Of a DNA stretch of 64,000 nucleotides, positions 24,197 through 33,738 are shown piece after piece. This stretch comes from Marinobacter sp. EhC06 (GTDB lineage Bacteria; Pseudomonadota; Gammaproteobacteria; Pseudomonadales; Oleiphilaceae), in NCBI RefSeq assembly GCF_001650915.1, contig NZ_LXYO01000023.1, positions 1,054,001-1,118,000 on the forward strand, given 5' to 3'. The notes under the pieces are model-generated. The model did no database searches. It worked only from the letters and a program-made list of their open reading frames with translations, and was not told where the DNA came from. The first letter of the stretch is position 1, and each line of letters begins with the position of its first letter. The position numbers were made by a program, and so were the translations under genes.

Positions 24197-25771
24197 TTAC
24201 TCGGGTTTGCCCATTGCCCGGGACGGTTTCGCGGGTGTCTTGTCTATCAGGTGGCTGGCCAAGGCAACGCCGGTCTCGCTCATGGTCAGATAGGCTTCGT
24301 CGGCGCCGGCTTCCCGGATCTGTTTTGCTTCATCCTCGTACATGGTGTGGGCCACGATAAAGCCCTTGAAGCCCAGCTTCCGGAGCATTCGTGCGGCGAT
24401 CAATTTGCCCTCGATATCACCCATTGCAAGGATTACAGATTGCACCGCAGGCATGTGCAGGCCGTTCCAGAAAGAAGCATCTTCGGCGTCAGCAAAGACC
24501 ACGTTGCGGCCTTCTTTCTGGTGTTGAAGGGCCTTCGCAGGGTCGGAATCCAGCCCCATCAGTTTCGGCTGATCATCGCAGAGCCAGTCGTAGGCGGCGG
24601 TTCCTGTCCGCCCCATGCCCATGATCAGAACCCGGGTGTCGCCCAGTGACAGCGGTTGTTCATCCGGATGATGCTTGCTGCCTTCAAACCGGCTGAGCCC
24701 CTGGGCGTAACGTTCATAAAGACCGTGGGCAAATCGGTTGATGGGTGCCGAGACCAGGAACGACAGTGATACCGAAATCGCCAGAGGCACCAGCCATTCA
24801 GGTAAGGCAACGCTCGCGACAATCAGGCCGAATTCGCTGTAGTTGGTTAGTGCCAGCGCACTCAGGAAGCCGCTACGGGCCCGCAGGCGGAAGGCCAGCA
24901 GGAGGAAAAAGAACAAGATGCCTTTCAGCGGCAGGACCAGCCCGGCGATTATAGCAAAGAGGAGCGCATCCCCATCGGGCAGACCGCCAATGCCAATCTG
25001 CAGGAAGAAACCCACCAGGAACACTTCCTTGACGCTCCACAGCGACTTGGAAAGCTCCTGTGACCGGGGGTGATTGGCCAGCATGGCGCCGAAAACCAGC
25101 GCGCCAAGCTCGGAGCTCAGACCGACCGCCTCGAAGCCAAGCCCGCCGACAACGAGCGCGAGCAGCAGTCCCAGGAGCACCAGCAGTTCGTCGTGGCCAC
25201 TGGCATCCAGCAGCTTGAACAGGAGAGGTCGAAGCAAGGGCAGCCCGAACACAATCAGAGCCCATTCGGAGGGTGTTTTCCCGGCCGCGAGGCTCATGAC
25301 GACCAGGGCAATCAGGTCCTGCATGATCAGGATGCCGATGGCGACCCGGCCATGGAATGCCCGCAGTTCCCTTTTGGATTCAAGCACCTTGGCGGCCAGC
25401 ACCGTGCTCGAGAAGGACAAGGCGATGGCCAGCATCAGCGCGGTTGACCAATCGAGGTCCATCAGCAGGTATACACCGGGGGTAAATACCGCGCAGGTGA
25501 TGCCAAAGTGCAGAAGACTGCCGCCAATCACTTCCGGACTGACGATGGAGCGGAGCTTAAGTTTCAGCCCCACGGTGAAAAGCAACAGGAGCACCCCAAG
25601 GTGCGCGATGTGTTGGAGAACGTCGGTCTCCTCAATCACAACACCGGTTGCCTCTGCAATGCCACTGAGCACAAAGCCTGCAGCCAGGTAGCCGACAAGG
25701 GGAGGGAGACCAACAAGCTTGACCAGCAGGCCAAGGCCGAAGGCAAAAGTAATCCAGATCGCTTCAGGCAT
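24197..25771 (-). CDS. CPA2-type cation/proton antiporter with TrkA-N domain (KefB/YbaL-like)
   Basis: A 524-residue protein with about 12 transmembrane helices (residues 1-370) of the monovalent cation:proton antiporter-2 family: GLPPLVGYLAAGFVLSG, LLLFTVGLKLKL, LSFSSTVLAAKVL and LSSELGALVFGAMLA are characteristic. A cytoplasmic NAD-binding RCK domain follows (TRVLIMGMGRTGTAAYDWL near 393). It probably exchanges K+ (or Na+) for H+ and is gated by nucleotide or thiol signals. It lies 109 bp downstream of a lipoprotein hydrolase gene on the same strand. Ion specificity is not readable. Confidence 0.9.
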   Translation of the reverse strand: MPEAIWITFAFGLGLLVKLVGLPPLVGYLAAGFVLSGIAEATGVVIEETDVLQHIAHLGVLLLLFTVGLKLKLRSIVSPEVIGGSLLHFGITCAVFTPGVYLLMDLDWSTALMLAIALSFSSTVLAAKVLESKRELRAFHGRVAIGILIMQDLIALVVMSLAAGKTPSEWALIVFGLPLLRPLLFKLLDASGHDELLVLLGLLLALVVGGLGFEAVGLSSELGALVFGAMLANHPRSQELSKSLWSVKEVFLVGFFLQIGIGGLPDGDALLFAIIAGLVLPLKGILFFFLLLAFRLRARSGFLSALALTNYSEFGLIVASVALPEWLVPLAISVSLSFLVSAPINRFAHGLYERYAQGLSRFEGSKHHPDEQPLSLGDTRVLIMGMGRTGTAAYDWLCDDQPKLMGLDSDPAKALQHQKEGRNVVFADAEDASFWNGLHMPAVQSVILAMGDIEGKLIAARMLRKLGFKGFIVAHTMYEDEAKQIREAGADEAYLTMSETGVALASHLIDKTPAKPSRAMGKPE

Positions 25772-25880
25772 GGGGTATCAGTTCGGAGGTCAAAAGCACA
25801 ATGGTTGCTAGGCTACCCTGTTTTGCCGTGCCCTTGTAGTCGCTGAAGGTGGAATGTGGATACTATTGTTTAAACGGGCA

Positions 25881-26819
25881 TCAGTCAGCCGGCTGGTCGA
25901 TAAAGGTCCGGAACAGCTTTGCTGATTCGGCCGGGGCCTCCACCATCGGTGCGTGGCCGATACCGTCCATCAGCTCCAGCCTGGCATTCGGGATTGCTGC
26001 CGCGAACACCTCGCCGTTTCGGTAGTTAATGACCCGGTCTTCCTTGCCCCAGATGATCAGGACCGGGGCCTGAATCCGGGTAATGGCATTGCGGAAGTCT
26101 GACTCGAACCCGGCATCACGAATGGCCGCAAAAATGACCTCGTTGACTTCCCGATTGGCAATGGCCCGCTCTTCCATAACGCCCATGATAGGCCAGGGCA
26201 CAAAGGGTTCTTTCTCAAGTGCAAACTCCATGAGCCGCTCGAAGTCACCGGGCTTTTTGGGAATCAGCGGGTTGTCCCCCTCCATCACCAGATCCACCAG
26301 TTCGCTTTCGTACTCCAGAATGCCGGCAGGATCGAACAGCACGGCTGATTTCACTTTCCCGGGATGGTTGGCAGCATAGAGTGCAGTAATCGCACCTCCC
26401 ATGGAATTGCCCATAATATGGGCATCATCGACGGAAAGTGCCTCCAGAATCTGCGCGACGTACCCTGCCTGATCTTCCAGGCGATAGCCGATATCCAGGG
26501 GTTTGCTGCTGTCACCATGCCCAGGCAGGTCGATCGCGTAGACATTGAAATCGTCGGTCAGGTGACCGGCCAGACGGGTCCAGTTGTCTTTGTTGGCCCC
26601 GAAGCCATGGATCATCACAATGGTGTCGCCATTAACCGCCTGGTGATTTCTCAGGTAGGCGATCTCCAGGTTATCGACAGCCACGGTGTCCGCTTCCAGG
26701 CCTGCGGAGGACCGCTCAAGCCCGATGGCCGTCTCGTAAATGCCCTGGCGTGAGCAGGCGCTCAGAAGGAGTGAGACAGTCAGAACGAAAACAAGGTTCA
26801 GTGATAGGGGGCGTTGCAT
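25881..26819 (-). CDS. Alpha/beta hydrolase lipoprotein
   Basis: A 312-residue lipoprotein esterase-like enzyme. The signal peptide ends in lipobox LLSAC (Cys22). The hydrolase core shows the oxyanion segment MIHGFGANKDNW, the nucleophile elbow GNSMGG (Ser near 138), Asp in WGKEDRVI and His in DGIGHAPM, giving a complete catalytic triad. Related lipoproteins act as esterases or monoacylglycerol lipases in the envelope; the substrate is unknown. Followed after 109 bp by the CPA2 antiporter gene. Confidence 0.88.
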   Translation of the reverse strand: MQRPLSLNLVFVLTVSLLLSACSRQGIYETAIGLERSSAGLEADTVAVDNLEIAYLRNHQAVNGDTIVMIHGFGANKDNWTRLAGHLTDDFNVYAIDLPGHGDSSKPLDIGYRLEDQAGYVAQILEALSVDDAHIMGNSMGGAITALYAANHPGKVKSAVLFDPAGILEYESELVDLVMEGDNPLIPKKPGDFERLMEFALEKEPFVPWPIMGVMEERAIANREVNEVIFAAIRDAGFESDFRNAITRIQAPVLIIWGKEDRVINYRNGEVFAAAIPNARLELMDGIGHAPMVEAPAESAKLFRTFIDQPAD

Positions 26820-26878
26820 CTGGGGCTCCTTTCGGGCGGCTCATCGGCATCCGTTGCGAGGCGTTTACATTACCCCAT

Positions 26879-26904
26879 AAAAAAGCCCGGTCAATGACCG
26901 GGCT
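26879..26904 (-). terminator. Rho-independent terminator downstream of purD
   Basis: Nine- to ten-bp GC-rich arms AGCCCGGTCA (26884-26893) and TGACCGGGCT (26895-26904); on the minus strand the stem is followed by six T. It lies 31 bp after the purD stop and ends the fis-purH-purD transcripts. Confidence 0.9.
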
Positions 26905-26934
26905 GCGTTTTCGCGGACTGGTTTTGGCCAGACG

Positions 26935-28221
26935 TCAGGATTGCTCGCGGGCAATGGCCCGGAAAGCGATGTCCTTGCGGTAGAACGCGCCATCCCACTG
27001 GATCCGCGAGGCCAGTTCGTAGGCCCGTTTTTGGGCCTCGGTGACGGTGTTGCCAAGCGCAGTGGCGCATAGCACTCGGCCGCCATTGGTGACCACCTGG
27101 TCGCCATTAAGACGAGTGCCGGCGTGAAACACTTTCTCGCCCTCGGTCTCGGTCTCCGGCAGACCGGAAATGGCGTCGCCCTTGTTGTAGCTGCCGGGGT
27201 AACCACCGGCTGCCAACACGATGCCCACGGAAGCGCGGTCATCCCACTCGGAGGGGCACTGGTCCAGCTTGCCGTCGATGGCCGCATCACACAGTTCCAC
27301 CAGATCGGACTTCATTCGCAGCATGATCGGCTGGGTTTCCGGATCTCCGAAGCGGCAGTTGAATTCGATCACCTTTGGGGCACCGCTGTTGTCAATCATC
27401 AGACCCGCGTAGAGGAAACCCTTGTAGGGGTGGCCCTCGTCCGCCATGCCGCGCACGGTGGGGTAAATCACCTCGTCCATGATGCGCTGATGCACGTCGG
27501 CAGTGACCACCGGAGCCGGCGAGTAGGCGCCCATGCCGCCGGTATTGGGACCGGTATCGCCATCACCAACCCGTTTATGATCCTGGGACGTGGCCATGGC
27601 CAGCACATGCTCGCCATCCACCATCACAATGAAGCTGGCTTCCTCGCCTTCAAGGAATTCTTCAATGACCACGCGGCTACCGGCATCACCAAACGCGTTC
27701 CCGGCCAGCATGTCGCGGATGGCATCTTCGGCTTCTTCCAGGGTCATCGCAACGATCACGCCTTTGCCGGCAGCCAGGCCATCGGCTTTGACGACGATTG
27801 GAGCACCCTGCTGGCGAACATAGGCCAGGGCTTCGTCCACATCAGTGAAGTTGCCGTAGCCGGCTGTCGGGATCTTCTGACGGGCCAGAAAATCCTTGGT
27901 GAAGGCCTTGGAGCCCTCCAGTTGGGCAGCGCCGGCACTCGGGCCGAAAACCCTCAGGCCACGCTGCTCGAATTTATCCACGATGCCTGCCACCAGCGGC
28001 GCCTCTGGGCCGACGATGGTAAGCCCGACATTGTTGGTGGCGGCGAAGTTGGCCAGGCCGTCCAGATCCATTACATCGATATCGACATTTTCCAGGCCTG
28101 TTTCCCGTGCCGTGCCGGCGTTGCCGGGGGCCACAAATACACGGTCTGCCCTGGGGGATTGTGCGGCTTTCCAGGCCAGGGCATGTTCACGGCCGCCGGA
28201 GCCAATAACGAGAATATTCAT
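26935..28221 (-). CDS. purD: Phosphoribosylamine-glycine ligase (GAR synthetase)
   Basis: Second step of purine synthesis: ATP-dependent ligation of glycine to phosphoribosylamine. The 428-residue protein starts MNILVIGSGGREHALAWK, the PurD N-domain signature, and has the ATP-grasp elements (PIVVKADGLAAGKGVIVA, VVIEEFLEGEEASF), the family box HKRVGDGDTGPNTGGMGAYSPAP and EFNCRFGDPETQ. Full length for the family. It follows purH on the same strand, separated by a 33-bp-armed inverted repeat, and is ended by a clear terminator. Confidence 0.98.
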   Translation of the reverse strand: MNILVIGSGGREHALAWKAAQSPRADRVFVAPGNAGTARETGLENVDIDVMDLDGLANFAATNNVGLTIVGPEAPLVAGIVDKFEQRGLRVFGPSAGAAQLEGSKAFTKDFLARQKIPTAGYGNFTDVDEALAYVRQQGAPIVVKADGLAAGKGVIVAMTLEEAEDAIRDMLAGNAFGDAGSRVVIEEFLEGEEASFIVMVDGEHVLAMATSQDHKRVGDGDTGPNTGGMGAYSPAPVVTADVHQRIMDEVIYPTVRGMADEGHPYKGFLYAGLMIDNSGAPKVIEFNCRFGDPETQPIMLRMKSDLVELCDAAIDGKLDQCPSEWDDRASVGIVLAAGGYPGSYNKGDAISGLPETETEGEKVFHAGTRLNGDQVVTNGGRVLCATALGNTVTEAQKRAYELASRIQWDGAFYRKDIAFRAIAREQS

Positions 28222-28237
28222 GAGCGTATTCCTGTTT

Positions 28238-28322
28238 TGTCGGATAACGCCGTTGGCTAATCCGACCTACTGTATTCGAGCTTCAGTTCGTAGGTCGGAT
28301 TAGCCAACGGCGTAATCCGACA
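28238..28322. repeat. REP-like inverted repeat between purH and purD
   Basis: Two 33-nt arms (28238-28270 and 28290-28322) are complementary at 32 of 33 positions around a 19-nt loop. Each arm carries GTCGGAT(T/A)ACGCC and GGCTAATCCGACCTAC. This looks like a dispersed REP/BIME-type element. It lies in the purH-purD gap and can fold into a long hairpin in the transcript. Confidence 0.85.
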
Positions 28323-28337
28323 CTCCCAAACCTTCCC

Positions 28338-29918
28338 TTAATGCCGGAAATGACGCATGCCAGTGAACACCATGGCAATGCCGTGCTCGTTGGCCGCATC
28401 AATCACTTCCTGGTCGCGCATAGAGCCGCCAGGCTGGATTACAGCGGTAATACCCGCTGCTGCGGCAGCGTCAATGCCGTCCCGGAACGGGAAGAAGGCG
28501 TCGGAGGCCATCACCGAGCCTTTCACTTCCAGGCCTTCATCGGCGGCCTTGATGCCGGCAATCTTGGCGCTGTAGACCCGACTCATCTGGCCGGCACCGA
28601 CGCCGATGGTGCGACCGGCCTTGGCGTAAACAATGGCATTGGACTTGACATATTTGGCCACTTCCCAGGCAAACAGCAGGTCATTGAGCTCCTGCTCGGA
28701 GGGCTGACGTTCTGTCACCACCTTAACGTCTTCCATGGCCACCATGCCCAGGTCACGGTCCTGCACCAGCAGGCCGCCGGTTACCCGCTTGTAGTCCATG
28801 GAGCGCGCACGATCGCCGTCAAACTCGCCGCAGGCCAACAGACGCACGTTTTTCTTGGCGGACACCAGTTCCACCGCTTCCGGAGCGACAGTTGGCGCGA
28901 TGATCACTTCCACAAACTGACGATCGATGATGGCTTTGGCGGTTTCCGCATCCAGCTCCCGGTTGAAGGCAATAATGCCGCCGAAGGCTGATGTCGGGTC
29001 GGTGGCGAAGGCCAGATCGTAGGCCTGACGGATATCGGCACCGATGGCAACACCACAGGGGTTGGCGTGTTTGACGATCACGCAGGCCGGATCGGCGAAG
29101 GGCTTCACGCATTCCAGGGCGGCATCGGTGTCGGCCACGTTGTTGTAGCTCAGCTCTTTGCCCTGGAGCTGTTTGGCCGTGGCCACGCAGGCTTCCTTCG
29201 GGTTGCGCTCGGCATAGAAAGCCGCGCGCTGATGCGGATTCTCGCCGTAACGCATGTCCTGGACTTTCACGTACTGGGCGTTGAAGGTGCGGGGGAAATC
29301 AGCGTTGTCGTTGTCCGGCGTGCGGCCGCCCAGGTAATTGGCGATGGCACCGTCGTAGCCTGCCGTGTGCTCAAACGCCTTGACCGCCAGATCGAAGCGG
29401 GTGCTGTAGGTCAATTGGCCATCGTTGGCATCCAGTTCTTTCAGAACCCGGCTGTAATCGGAGGCGTTCACCACGATCGCGACGTCGTTGTGGTTCTTGG
29501 CGGCGGCGCGAACCATGGTCGGCCCGCCGATATCAATGTTTTCAATGGCGGTTGCCAGATCACAGTCCGGCTTCGCCACTGTCTCCTCGAAGGGGTAGAG
29601 ATTGACCACGACCATATCGATGGGGCTGATGCCATGCTCGGACATTACGGCGTCGTCGGTACCACGGCGGCCAAGAATCCCGCCATGGATCTTCGGGTGC
29701 AGGGTTTTTACCCGGCCATCCATCATCTCGGGAAAACCGGTGTAGTCGGAGACTTCGATTACCGGGATGCTGTTTTCTTTCAGGAGGCGGTAGGTGCCAC
29801 CGGTAGAGAGCAGCTCAACGCCGCGTTCGGTCAGGGCTCGTCCGAATTCGACGATACCGGTTTTATCACTCACGCTGATCAGGGCGCGACGGACGGAGGT
29901 GTTAGCCTGGTTTGCCAT
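28338..29918 (-). CDS. purH: Bifunctional AICAR formyltransferase / IMP cyclohydrolase
   Basis: Last two steps of IMP synthesis. The 526-residue protein begins with the MGS-like cyclohydrolase domain ([47 protein letters not shown]) and continues into the AICAR transformylase domain (about 200-526), with the catalytic Lys-His in [14 protein letters not shown] and the FPFRDGID and [14 protein letters not shown] motifs near the end. Normal length. Lies between fis and purD, the same order as in Pseudomonas. Confidence 0.98.
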   Translation of the reverse strand: MANQANTSVRRALISVSDKTGIVEFGRALTERGVELLSTGGTYRLLKENSIPVIEVSDYTGFPEMMDGRVKTLHPKIHGGILGRRGTDDAVMSEHGISPIDMVVVNLYPFEETVAKPDCDLATAIENIDIGGPTMVRAAAKNHNDVAIVVNASDYSRVLKELDANDGQLTYSTRFDLAVKAFEHTAGYDGAIANYLGGRTPDNDNADFPRTFNAQYVKVQDMRYGENPHQRAAFYAERNPKEACVATAKQLQGKELSYNNVADTDAALECVKPFADPACVIVKHANPCGVAIGADIRQAYDLAFATDPTSAFGGIIAFNRELDAETAKAIIDRQFVEVIIAPTVAPEAVELVSAKKNVRLLACGEFDGDRARSMDYKRVTGGLLVQDRDLGMVAMEDVKVVTERQPSEQELNDLLFAWEVAKYVKSNAIVYAKAGRTIGVGAGQMSRVYSAKIAGIKAADEGLEVKGSVMASDAFFPFRDGIDAAAAAGITAVIQPGGSMRDQEVIDAANEHGIAMVFTGMRHFRH

Positions 29919-29950
29919 GGGTCACTTTCTTCGCTGGAGATGAACGAATA

Positions 29951-29981
29951 AGGGCCTCGCGAATGGTGTCCGGGAGGCCCT
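29951..29981 (-). terminator. Possible terminator after fis
   Basis: Eight-bp arms AGGGCCTC (29951-29958) and GAGGCCCT (29974-29981) with a 15-nt loop, between the fis stop and the purH start; on the minus strand a weak TTATTC tail follows. The long loop and poor tail make it an attenuator-like signal at best. Confidence 0.45.
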
Positions 29982-29996
29982 CTTCAAATGTCTGGA

Positions 29997-30314
29997 TTAT
30001 AGCAGACCGTACTGCTTCAGCTTCTTGCGCAGAGTCCCGCGGTTCAGGCCCAGCATGGTGGATGCCTTGGTCTGGTTGTTGCGGGTGTATTTCATCACCT
30101 GTTCCAGCAGTGGCGCTTCCACTTCGGAAAGCACCAGCTGGTAGACCTCGGTCACCGGAGCGCCATCCAGTTGGGCGAAGTAGTTTTTCAGGGCCACCTC
30201 AACGCTGTCGCGCAGGGTGACGGTGTTGCCGCTGCTGTTCACCGTCTGCAACTGATGGATATCATCGTTGGCCGGGGTGCTCAGGTTGTCGTTTGCCAAA
30301 GTCTCAGCGCTCAT
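29997..30314 (-). CDS. fis: Nucleoid-associated DNA-bending protein Fis
   Basis: Homodimeric DNA-bending protein that shapes the nucleoid and activates rRNA and other growth-linked promoters. The 105-residue protein has the non-conserved mobile N-terminus and the nearly invariant C-terminal helix-turn-helix [26 protein letters not shown]; the dimer helices include [14 protein letters not shown]. Its ATG overlaps the dusB stop by 4 nt (ATGA), the classic dusB-fis operon, so it is translationally coupled and controlled from the promoter upstream of dusB. Confidence 0.98.
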   Translation of the reverse strand: MSAETLANDNLSTPANDDIHQLQTVNSSGNTVTLRDSVEVALKNYFAQLDGAPVTEVYQLVLSEVEAPLLEQVMKYTRNNQTKASTMLGLNRGTLRKKLKQYGLL

Positions 30315-31309
30315 GCTGCGAATACCTCTCCATTTCGTAAGCCTGCAAAATACTGTTGAATCGTGTCTCTCTGCTCCAGCGCATCGTCGATGGCGTTGAA
30401 GCGTTTGCGGAACTGTTTACCCGGATCGTGGGACTGCAGGTACCAGCCCACATGTTTTCTGGCAATACGCACACCCATGGTTTCGCCATAGAAGGCGTGC
30501 AGTGCCTGGAGATGCTCGGTCAGAATATCCTCGACCTCATCCAGCTCCGGTGCGGCCATGTGGCTGCCGGTTTCCAGGAAATGCCGGATCTCCCGAAAAA
30601 TCCAGGGGCTGCCCTGGGCGGCACGGCCAATCAGCAACCCATCGGCACCGGTATGGTGAAGCACGTCCCGGGCTTTCTCCGGCGATGTAATATCCCCGTT
30701 GGCAAACACCGGAATGCTGATGCGGGACTTCACATCGGCGATGGTGTCGTACTCGGCGTTGCCCTCGTACTTGTCCGCACGGGTCCGACCGTGAATGGCA
30801 ACAGCCTGGATGCCGGCATCCTCCGCCATCCGGGCAATAACCAGTGCATTGCGGTTGTCCCGGTCCCATCCGGTACGCATCTTGAGGGTGACGGGAACAT
30901 CAACCGCCTGAACCACCGCCTCAAGAATCTCGCGAACCAGGGTTTCATCTTTCATCAGGGCCGAGCCGGCAGCCTTGTTACAGACTTTCTTGGCCGGGCA
31001 GCCCATATTGATGTCGATGATCTGGGCACCAAACTCCGCATTTTGACGCGCGGCGTCTGCCAGCATTTGCGGATCACCGCCGGCAATCTGCACCGAGCGG
31101 GGTTCCGGCTCACCCTGATGGTTAAGGCGTGACCGGGACTTGCGCGTATGCCAGAGTTTGCTGTCCGCTATGACCATCTCCGACACCGCCAGACCGGCGC
31201 CCAACCTCCGGCATAAAAGACGGAAAGGGCGGTCCGTTACGCCAGCCATGGGCGCAACAATCAAAGGGTTGGGCAAGGTGTACGGCCCGATTTTTGCCGT
31301 TGGCAGCAT
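30311..31309 (-). CDS. dusB: tRNA-dihydrouridine synthase B
   Basis: FMN-dependent enzyme that reduces uridine to dihydrouridine in the tRNA D-loop. The 332-residue protein from the ATG at 31309 starts [14 protein letters not shown] and carries [22 protein letters not shown], the catalytic Cys in [31 protein letters not shown] and [16 protein letters not shown] six codons upstream is possible but does not fit the family start. Forms an operon with fis, overlapping by 4 nt. The upstream 200 bp (to the DUF3426 gene) is partly AT-rich and should hold the growth-rate-controlled promoter. Confidence 0.96.
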   Translation of the reverse strand: MLPTAKIGPYTLPNPLIVAPMAGVTDRPFRLLCRRLGAGLAVSEMVIADSKLWHTRKSRSRLNHQGEPEPRSVQIAGGDPQMLADAARQNAEFGAQIIDINMGCPAKKVCNKAAGSALMKDETLVREILEAVVQAVDVPVTLKMRTGWDRDNRNALVIARMAEDAGIQAVAIHGRTRADKYEGNAEYDTIADVKSRISIPVFANGDITSPEKARDVLHHTGADGLLIGRAAQGSPWIFREIRHFLETGSHMAAPELDEVEDILTEHLQALHAFYGETMGVRIARKHVGWYLQSHDPGKQFRKRFNAIDDALEQRDTIQQYFAGLRNGEVFAA

Positions 31310-31432
31310 GATCTGAGTCCGTGTCACAGCGGGTTAAGCAAAGGTCGGGCTGAGCGGTTGTTCAATAAGTAACCGATCCAGCATCCGAAAGGCGGTAATG
31401 ATACCGCCGGGTGGACCATGATTGAAGGGGCA

Positions 31433-31463
31433 GGGCGGTGAAAAAATTGATTATTTTTCGCCC
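31433..31463 (-). other. AT-rich hairpin between DUF3426 gene and dusB
   Basis: Imperfect inverted repeat with GGGCG and CGCCC ends around complementary A5/T5 runs. It lies 70 bp downstream of the DUF3426 stop and 120 bp upstream of the dusB start on the minus strand. It could terminate the upstream transcript or be part of the fis promoter region (curved A/T tracts). Confidence 0.3.
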
Positions 31464-31533
31464 TTTCTGGTTGACTTTTGTTCTGTGCGATGGCCGTCGG
31501 TAATGGCTGTCGAGTAAATACTTCCTTACTGCA

Positions 31534-32778
31534 TCAGGGTGCGTGGGGGCGGAAGAGGATGTTGTAATTCACTGCGTCACGACCGGGATCCCGGATGTTG
31601 ATGGCAATGCGCACGGGCGTATCCGTGGGCATGGCGTCCAGCTCCCTGCCTTCGCCGGCCAGGTATTCTTGGGGCGTGAACAGGCTTTGGGCAACCACAT
31701 CGCCATTCAGGTTGGAAAAGGTCAGGGCAATGGCAGGGAACGGTTGTTCGAAGTCGGCCCGGTTGATGATCACAGCATCGACTACCAGTTGCGAGCGGTT
31801 ATCCGGGTCGGTCCGAACCACCAGTTTCCGGCTCTGTATCGCCTCAACATTGATCAGCGGTTTGAGCTCGCAGCCGGCCAGTTCACAACCTTTTTCATAG
31901 AATGGCCGCAACTCGGGAATGGCGGACAGGCGGTCGAACTGGAACCAGGTTACCTGGGCAATCAGAACGCCGATCAGGCCCAGCACAATTACGCTCCACA
32001 CTATGGTCCGGATGCCGCTTCCGCCCGAATCGACGGCAACGGGGTCGCGACGCAGGTCCCGGAAGGGCGGGTCGGCATGGAAGGCGTCGGCCGGTCGATC
32101 CGGTTCATCGAAATCGAAACCGGATTCGTCCACAAACTCATCGAACGGATCAGACTCCTTGGTCGGCCGGGTGCCAGCGGAAGAGGGTGTTGCTGCCTGC
32201 TCGAACACCGGTTCTTCTTCCAGACTCAGTTCTGGGCCGGGTTCCGGTCTGGTTTCCGGCTCGGGCGCTGGTTCTTCCGGTTCGGGCTCGGGGGCCGGTT
32301 CCGGGGGCTTCGCAGCAGACGGTTTCGTTGATGCGGGCTCGTCATCCTGCAGAATGGCTTCGGCCCAGCTTTCATCGACTTCCTCGTCGGAACTGTCAGT
32401 GTCAGCGTCCTTGTAGTCCGCTTCGTCGCGCTCGTCGAAGCTGCGGAAGCTGTCGCTGAGCTCGTCATCGGAAAAGGTCAGCTTGGTGCCGGCGTAACGG
32501 CCTTCCGCCGCATCCTCTTCCGGGTTGTCAGCAAAGACAAAATCTTCCTCGCTTACGCCGGGGCCGGCCGAAGATGGGGTGTCTGCCGGTTTCTCAGGGG
32601 CGGGTGAGGTTCGTGTTTTTTCGCCCCCGCCGGGGATAACCTGGTGTTCGATGGCGTTGAACACTTTCATGCAGTTCCCGCAGCGTACCTTGCCCTTGGC
32701 AATGCCAAGCTGTTCTTCGGTTACCCGGAATCGGGTCTGGCAATTCGGGCACTGTGTCTGCAGGCTGCTCTGGGTCAT
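31534..32778 (-). CDS. Zinc-ribbon and DUF3426 membrane protein
   Basis: A 414-residue protein with an N-terminal MJ0042-type zinc ribbon (CPNC near residue 10 and CGNC near residue 33), a long Pro/Glu-rich acidic linker (about 60-240, many EPAPEPEPE-like runs), one transmembrane helix (TIVWSVIVLGLIGVLIAQV near 265) and the DUF3426 beta domain (about 285-414). Cytoplasmic zinc ribbon and periplasmic DUF3426 are inferred. Its place between prmA and dusB is conserved in Pseudomonas-type genomes. Function unknown. Confidence 0.85.
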   Translation of the reverse strand: MTQSSLQTQCPNCQTRFRVTEEQLGIAKGKVRCGNCMKVFNAIEHQVIPGGGEKTRTSPAPEKPADTPSSAGPGVSEEDFVFADNPEEDAAEGRYAGTKLTFSDDELSDSFRSFDERDEADYKDADTDSSDEEVDESWAEAILQDDEPASTKPSAAKPPEPAPEPEPEEPAPEPETRPEPGPELSLEEEPVFEQAATPSSAGTRPTKESDPFDEFVDESGFDFDEPDRPADAFHADPPFRDLRRDPVAVDSGGSGIRTIVWSVIVLGLIGVLIAQVTWFQFDRLSAIPELRPFYEKGCELAGCELKPLINVEAIQSRKLVVRTDPDNRSQLVVDAVIINRADFEQPFPAIALTFSNLNGDVVAQSLFTPQEYLAGEGRELDAMPTDTPVRIAINIRDPGRDAVNYNILFRPHAP

Positions 32779-32839
32779 GCTTCTTCCTGAAAGCGACTGG
32801 GCTACGAGTGTCGGAGTTTAGTCGTTAAGACCGGTTTCG

Positions 32840-33736
32840 TCATCTGTCGTGGCGCCGTCCTGTGAGGCGTATCCACTCTTCCCGCTGCTCGGGCTCGTCC
32901 ATGACGAACCATGGCTCATAGGCGGCCATTACTTCCCGGGCCTGGTTAGACAGGATGCCGGACAGCACCAGATCGCCGCCGGGCCTGGTCCGCGATGCAA
33001 GATGGGGCGCAAGGCCGATCAGGGGCTGGGCCAAGATGTTGGCAAGCATGATGTCGGCTTTGGTTTCGGGCTCGTTGTCTGGCAGGAACAGGTCCAGCTT
33101 GCTGTCTTCGACACCGTTGCGGCGGGCGTTTTCCCGGCTGGCTTCGAGGGCCTGCGGATCGGTATCGACACCAATCACATGGTCTGCGCCAAGGAGCAGG
33201 GCCGCAAGGCCGAGAATGCCGGAGCCACAGCCGTAATCGATCACCTGCTTGCCATGGGGATCCTGGCCATCAAGCCATTCGAGGCAGAGGGCGGTCGTTG
33301 GATGGGTGCCGGTACCGAAGGCCAGACCGGGGTCCAGCATCAGATTCGCCGCATCCGGGTCAGGTGCGTCATGCCAGCTCGGGACGATCCAGAGCCGCTC
33401 GCCGAATTTCAGGGGCTGGAAATCGTCCATCCAGGCCCGTTCCCAATCCTTGTCCTCAACCAGAGTGACGTCGATTTCCGGAAGGGCCTGCTGGGTTTGC
33501 TGGTGCCAGGCATCCCGGATATCGGCGCAGAGCTGCTCGATATCCCGGCCGGAATCGAACAGGCCGGTCACGGTTGTCTGGCTCCATAAAGGGGTGGTGC
33601 CGGGATCCGGCTCATAGAGAGGTTGGTCGGCGGCATCTTCCATGGAGACGGCGTCAGAGCCCATCTCCATGAGCAGATCCTCAAGCTGATCCGCGTTGTC
33701 CGGATCAGCCGGGATCTGGAGTTGTATCCAGGGCAT
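32840..33736 (-). CDS. prmA: Ribosomal protein L11 methyltransferase
   Basis: S-adenosylmethionine-dependent enzyme that trimethylates ribosomal protein L11 before assembly. The 298-residue protein has the L11-binding N-domain (MPWIQLQIPADPDNADQLEDLL) and the methyltransferase domain with GLAFGTGTHPTTALCLEWL, VIDYGCGSGILGLAALLLGA (SAM loop) and MLANILAQPLIGLAP, the PrmA-type catalytic loop. Two bp downstream of accC on the same strand, so it is likely co-transcribed with the acc genes. Confidence 0.97.
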   Translation of the reverse strand: MPWIQLQIPADPDNADQLEDLLMEMGSDAVSMEDAADQPLYEPDPGTTPLWSQTTVTGLFDSGRDIEQLCADIRDAWHQQTQQALPEIDVTLVEDKDWERAWMDDFQPLKFGERLWIVPSWHDAPDPDAANLMLDPGLAFGTGTHPTTALCLEWLDGQDPHGKQVIDYGCGSGILGLAALLLGADHVIGVDTDPQALEASRENARRNGVEDSKLDLFLPDNEPETKADIMLANILAQPLIGLAPHLASRTRPGGDLVLSGILSNQAREVMAAYEPWFVMDEPEQREEWIRLTGRRHDR

Positions 33737-33738
33737 GA

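Noticed and set aside
27124..28260. A 378-codon open frame antisense to purD
   Set aside because: Shadow of purD in a GC-rich genome; no independent evidence.
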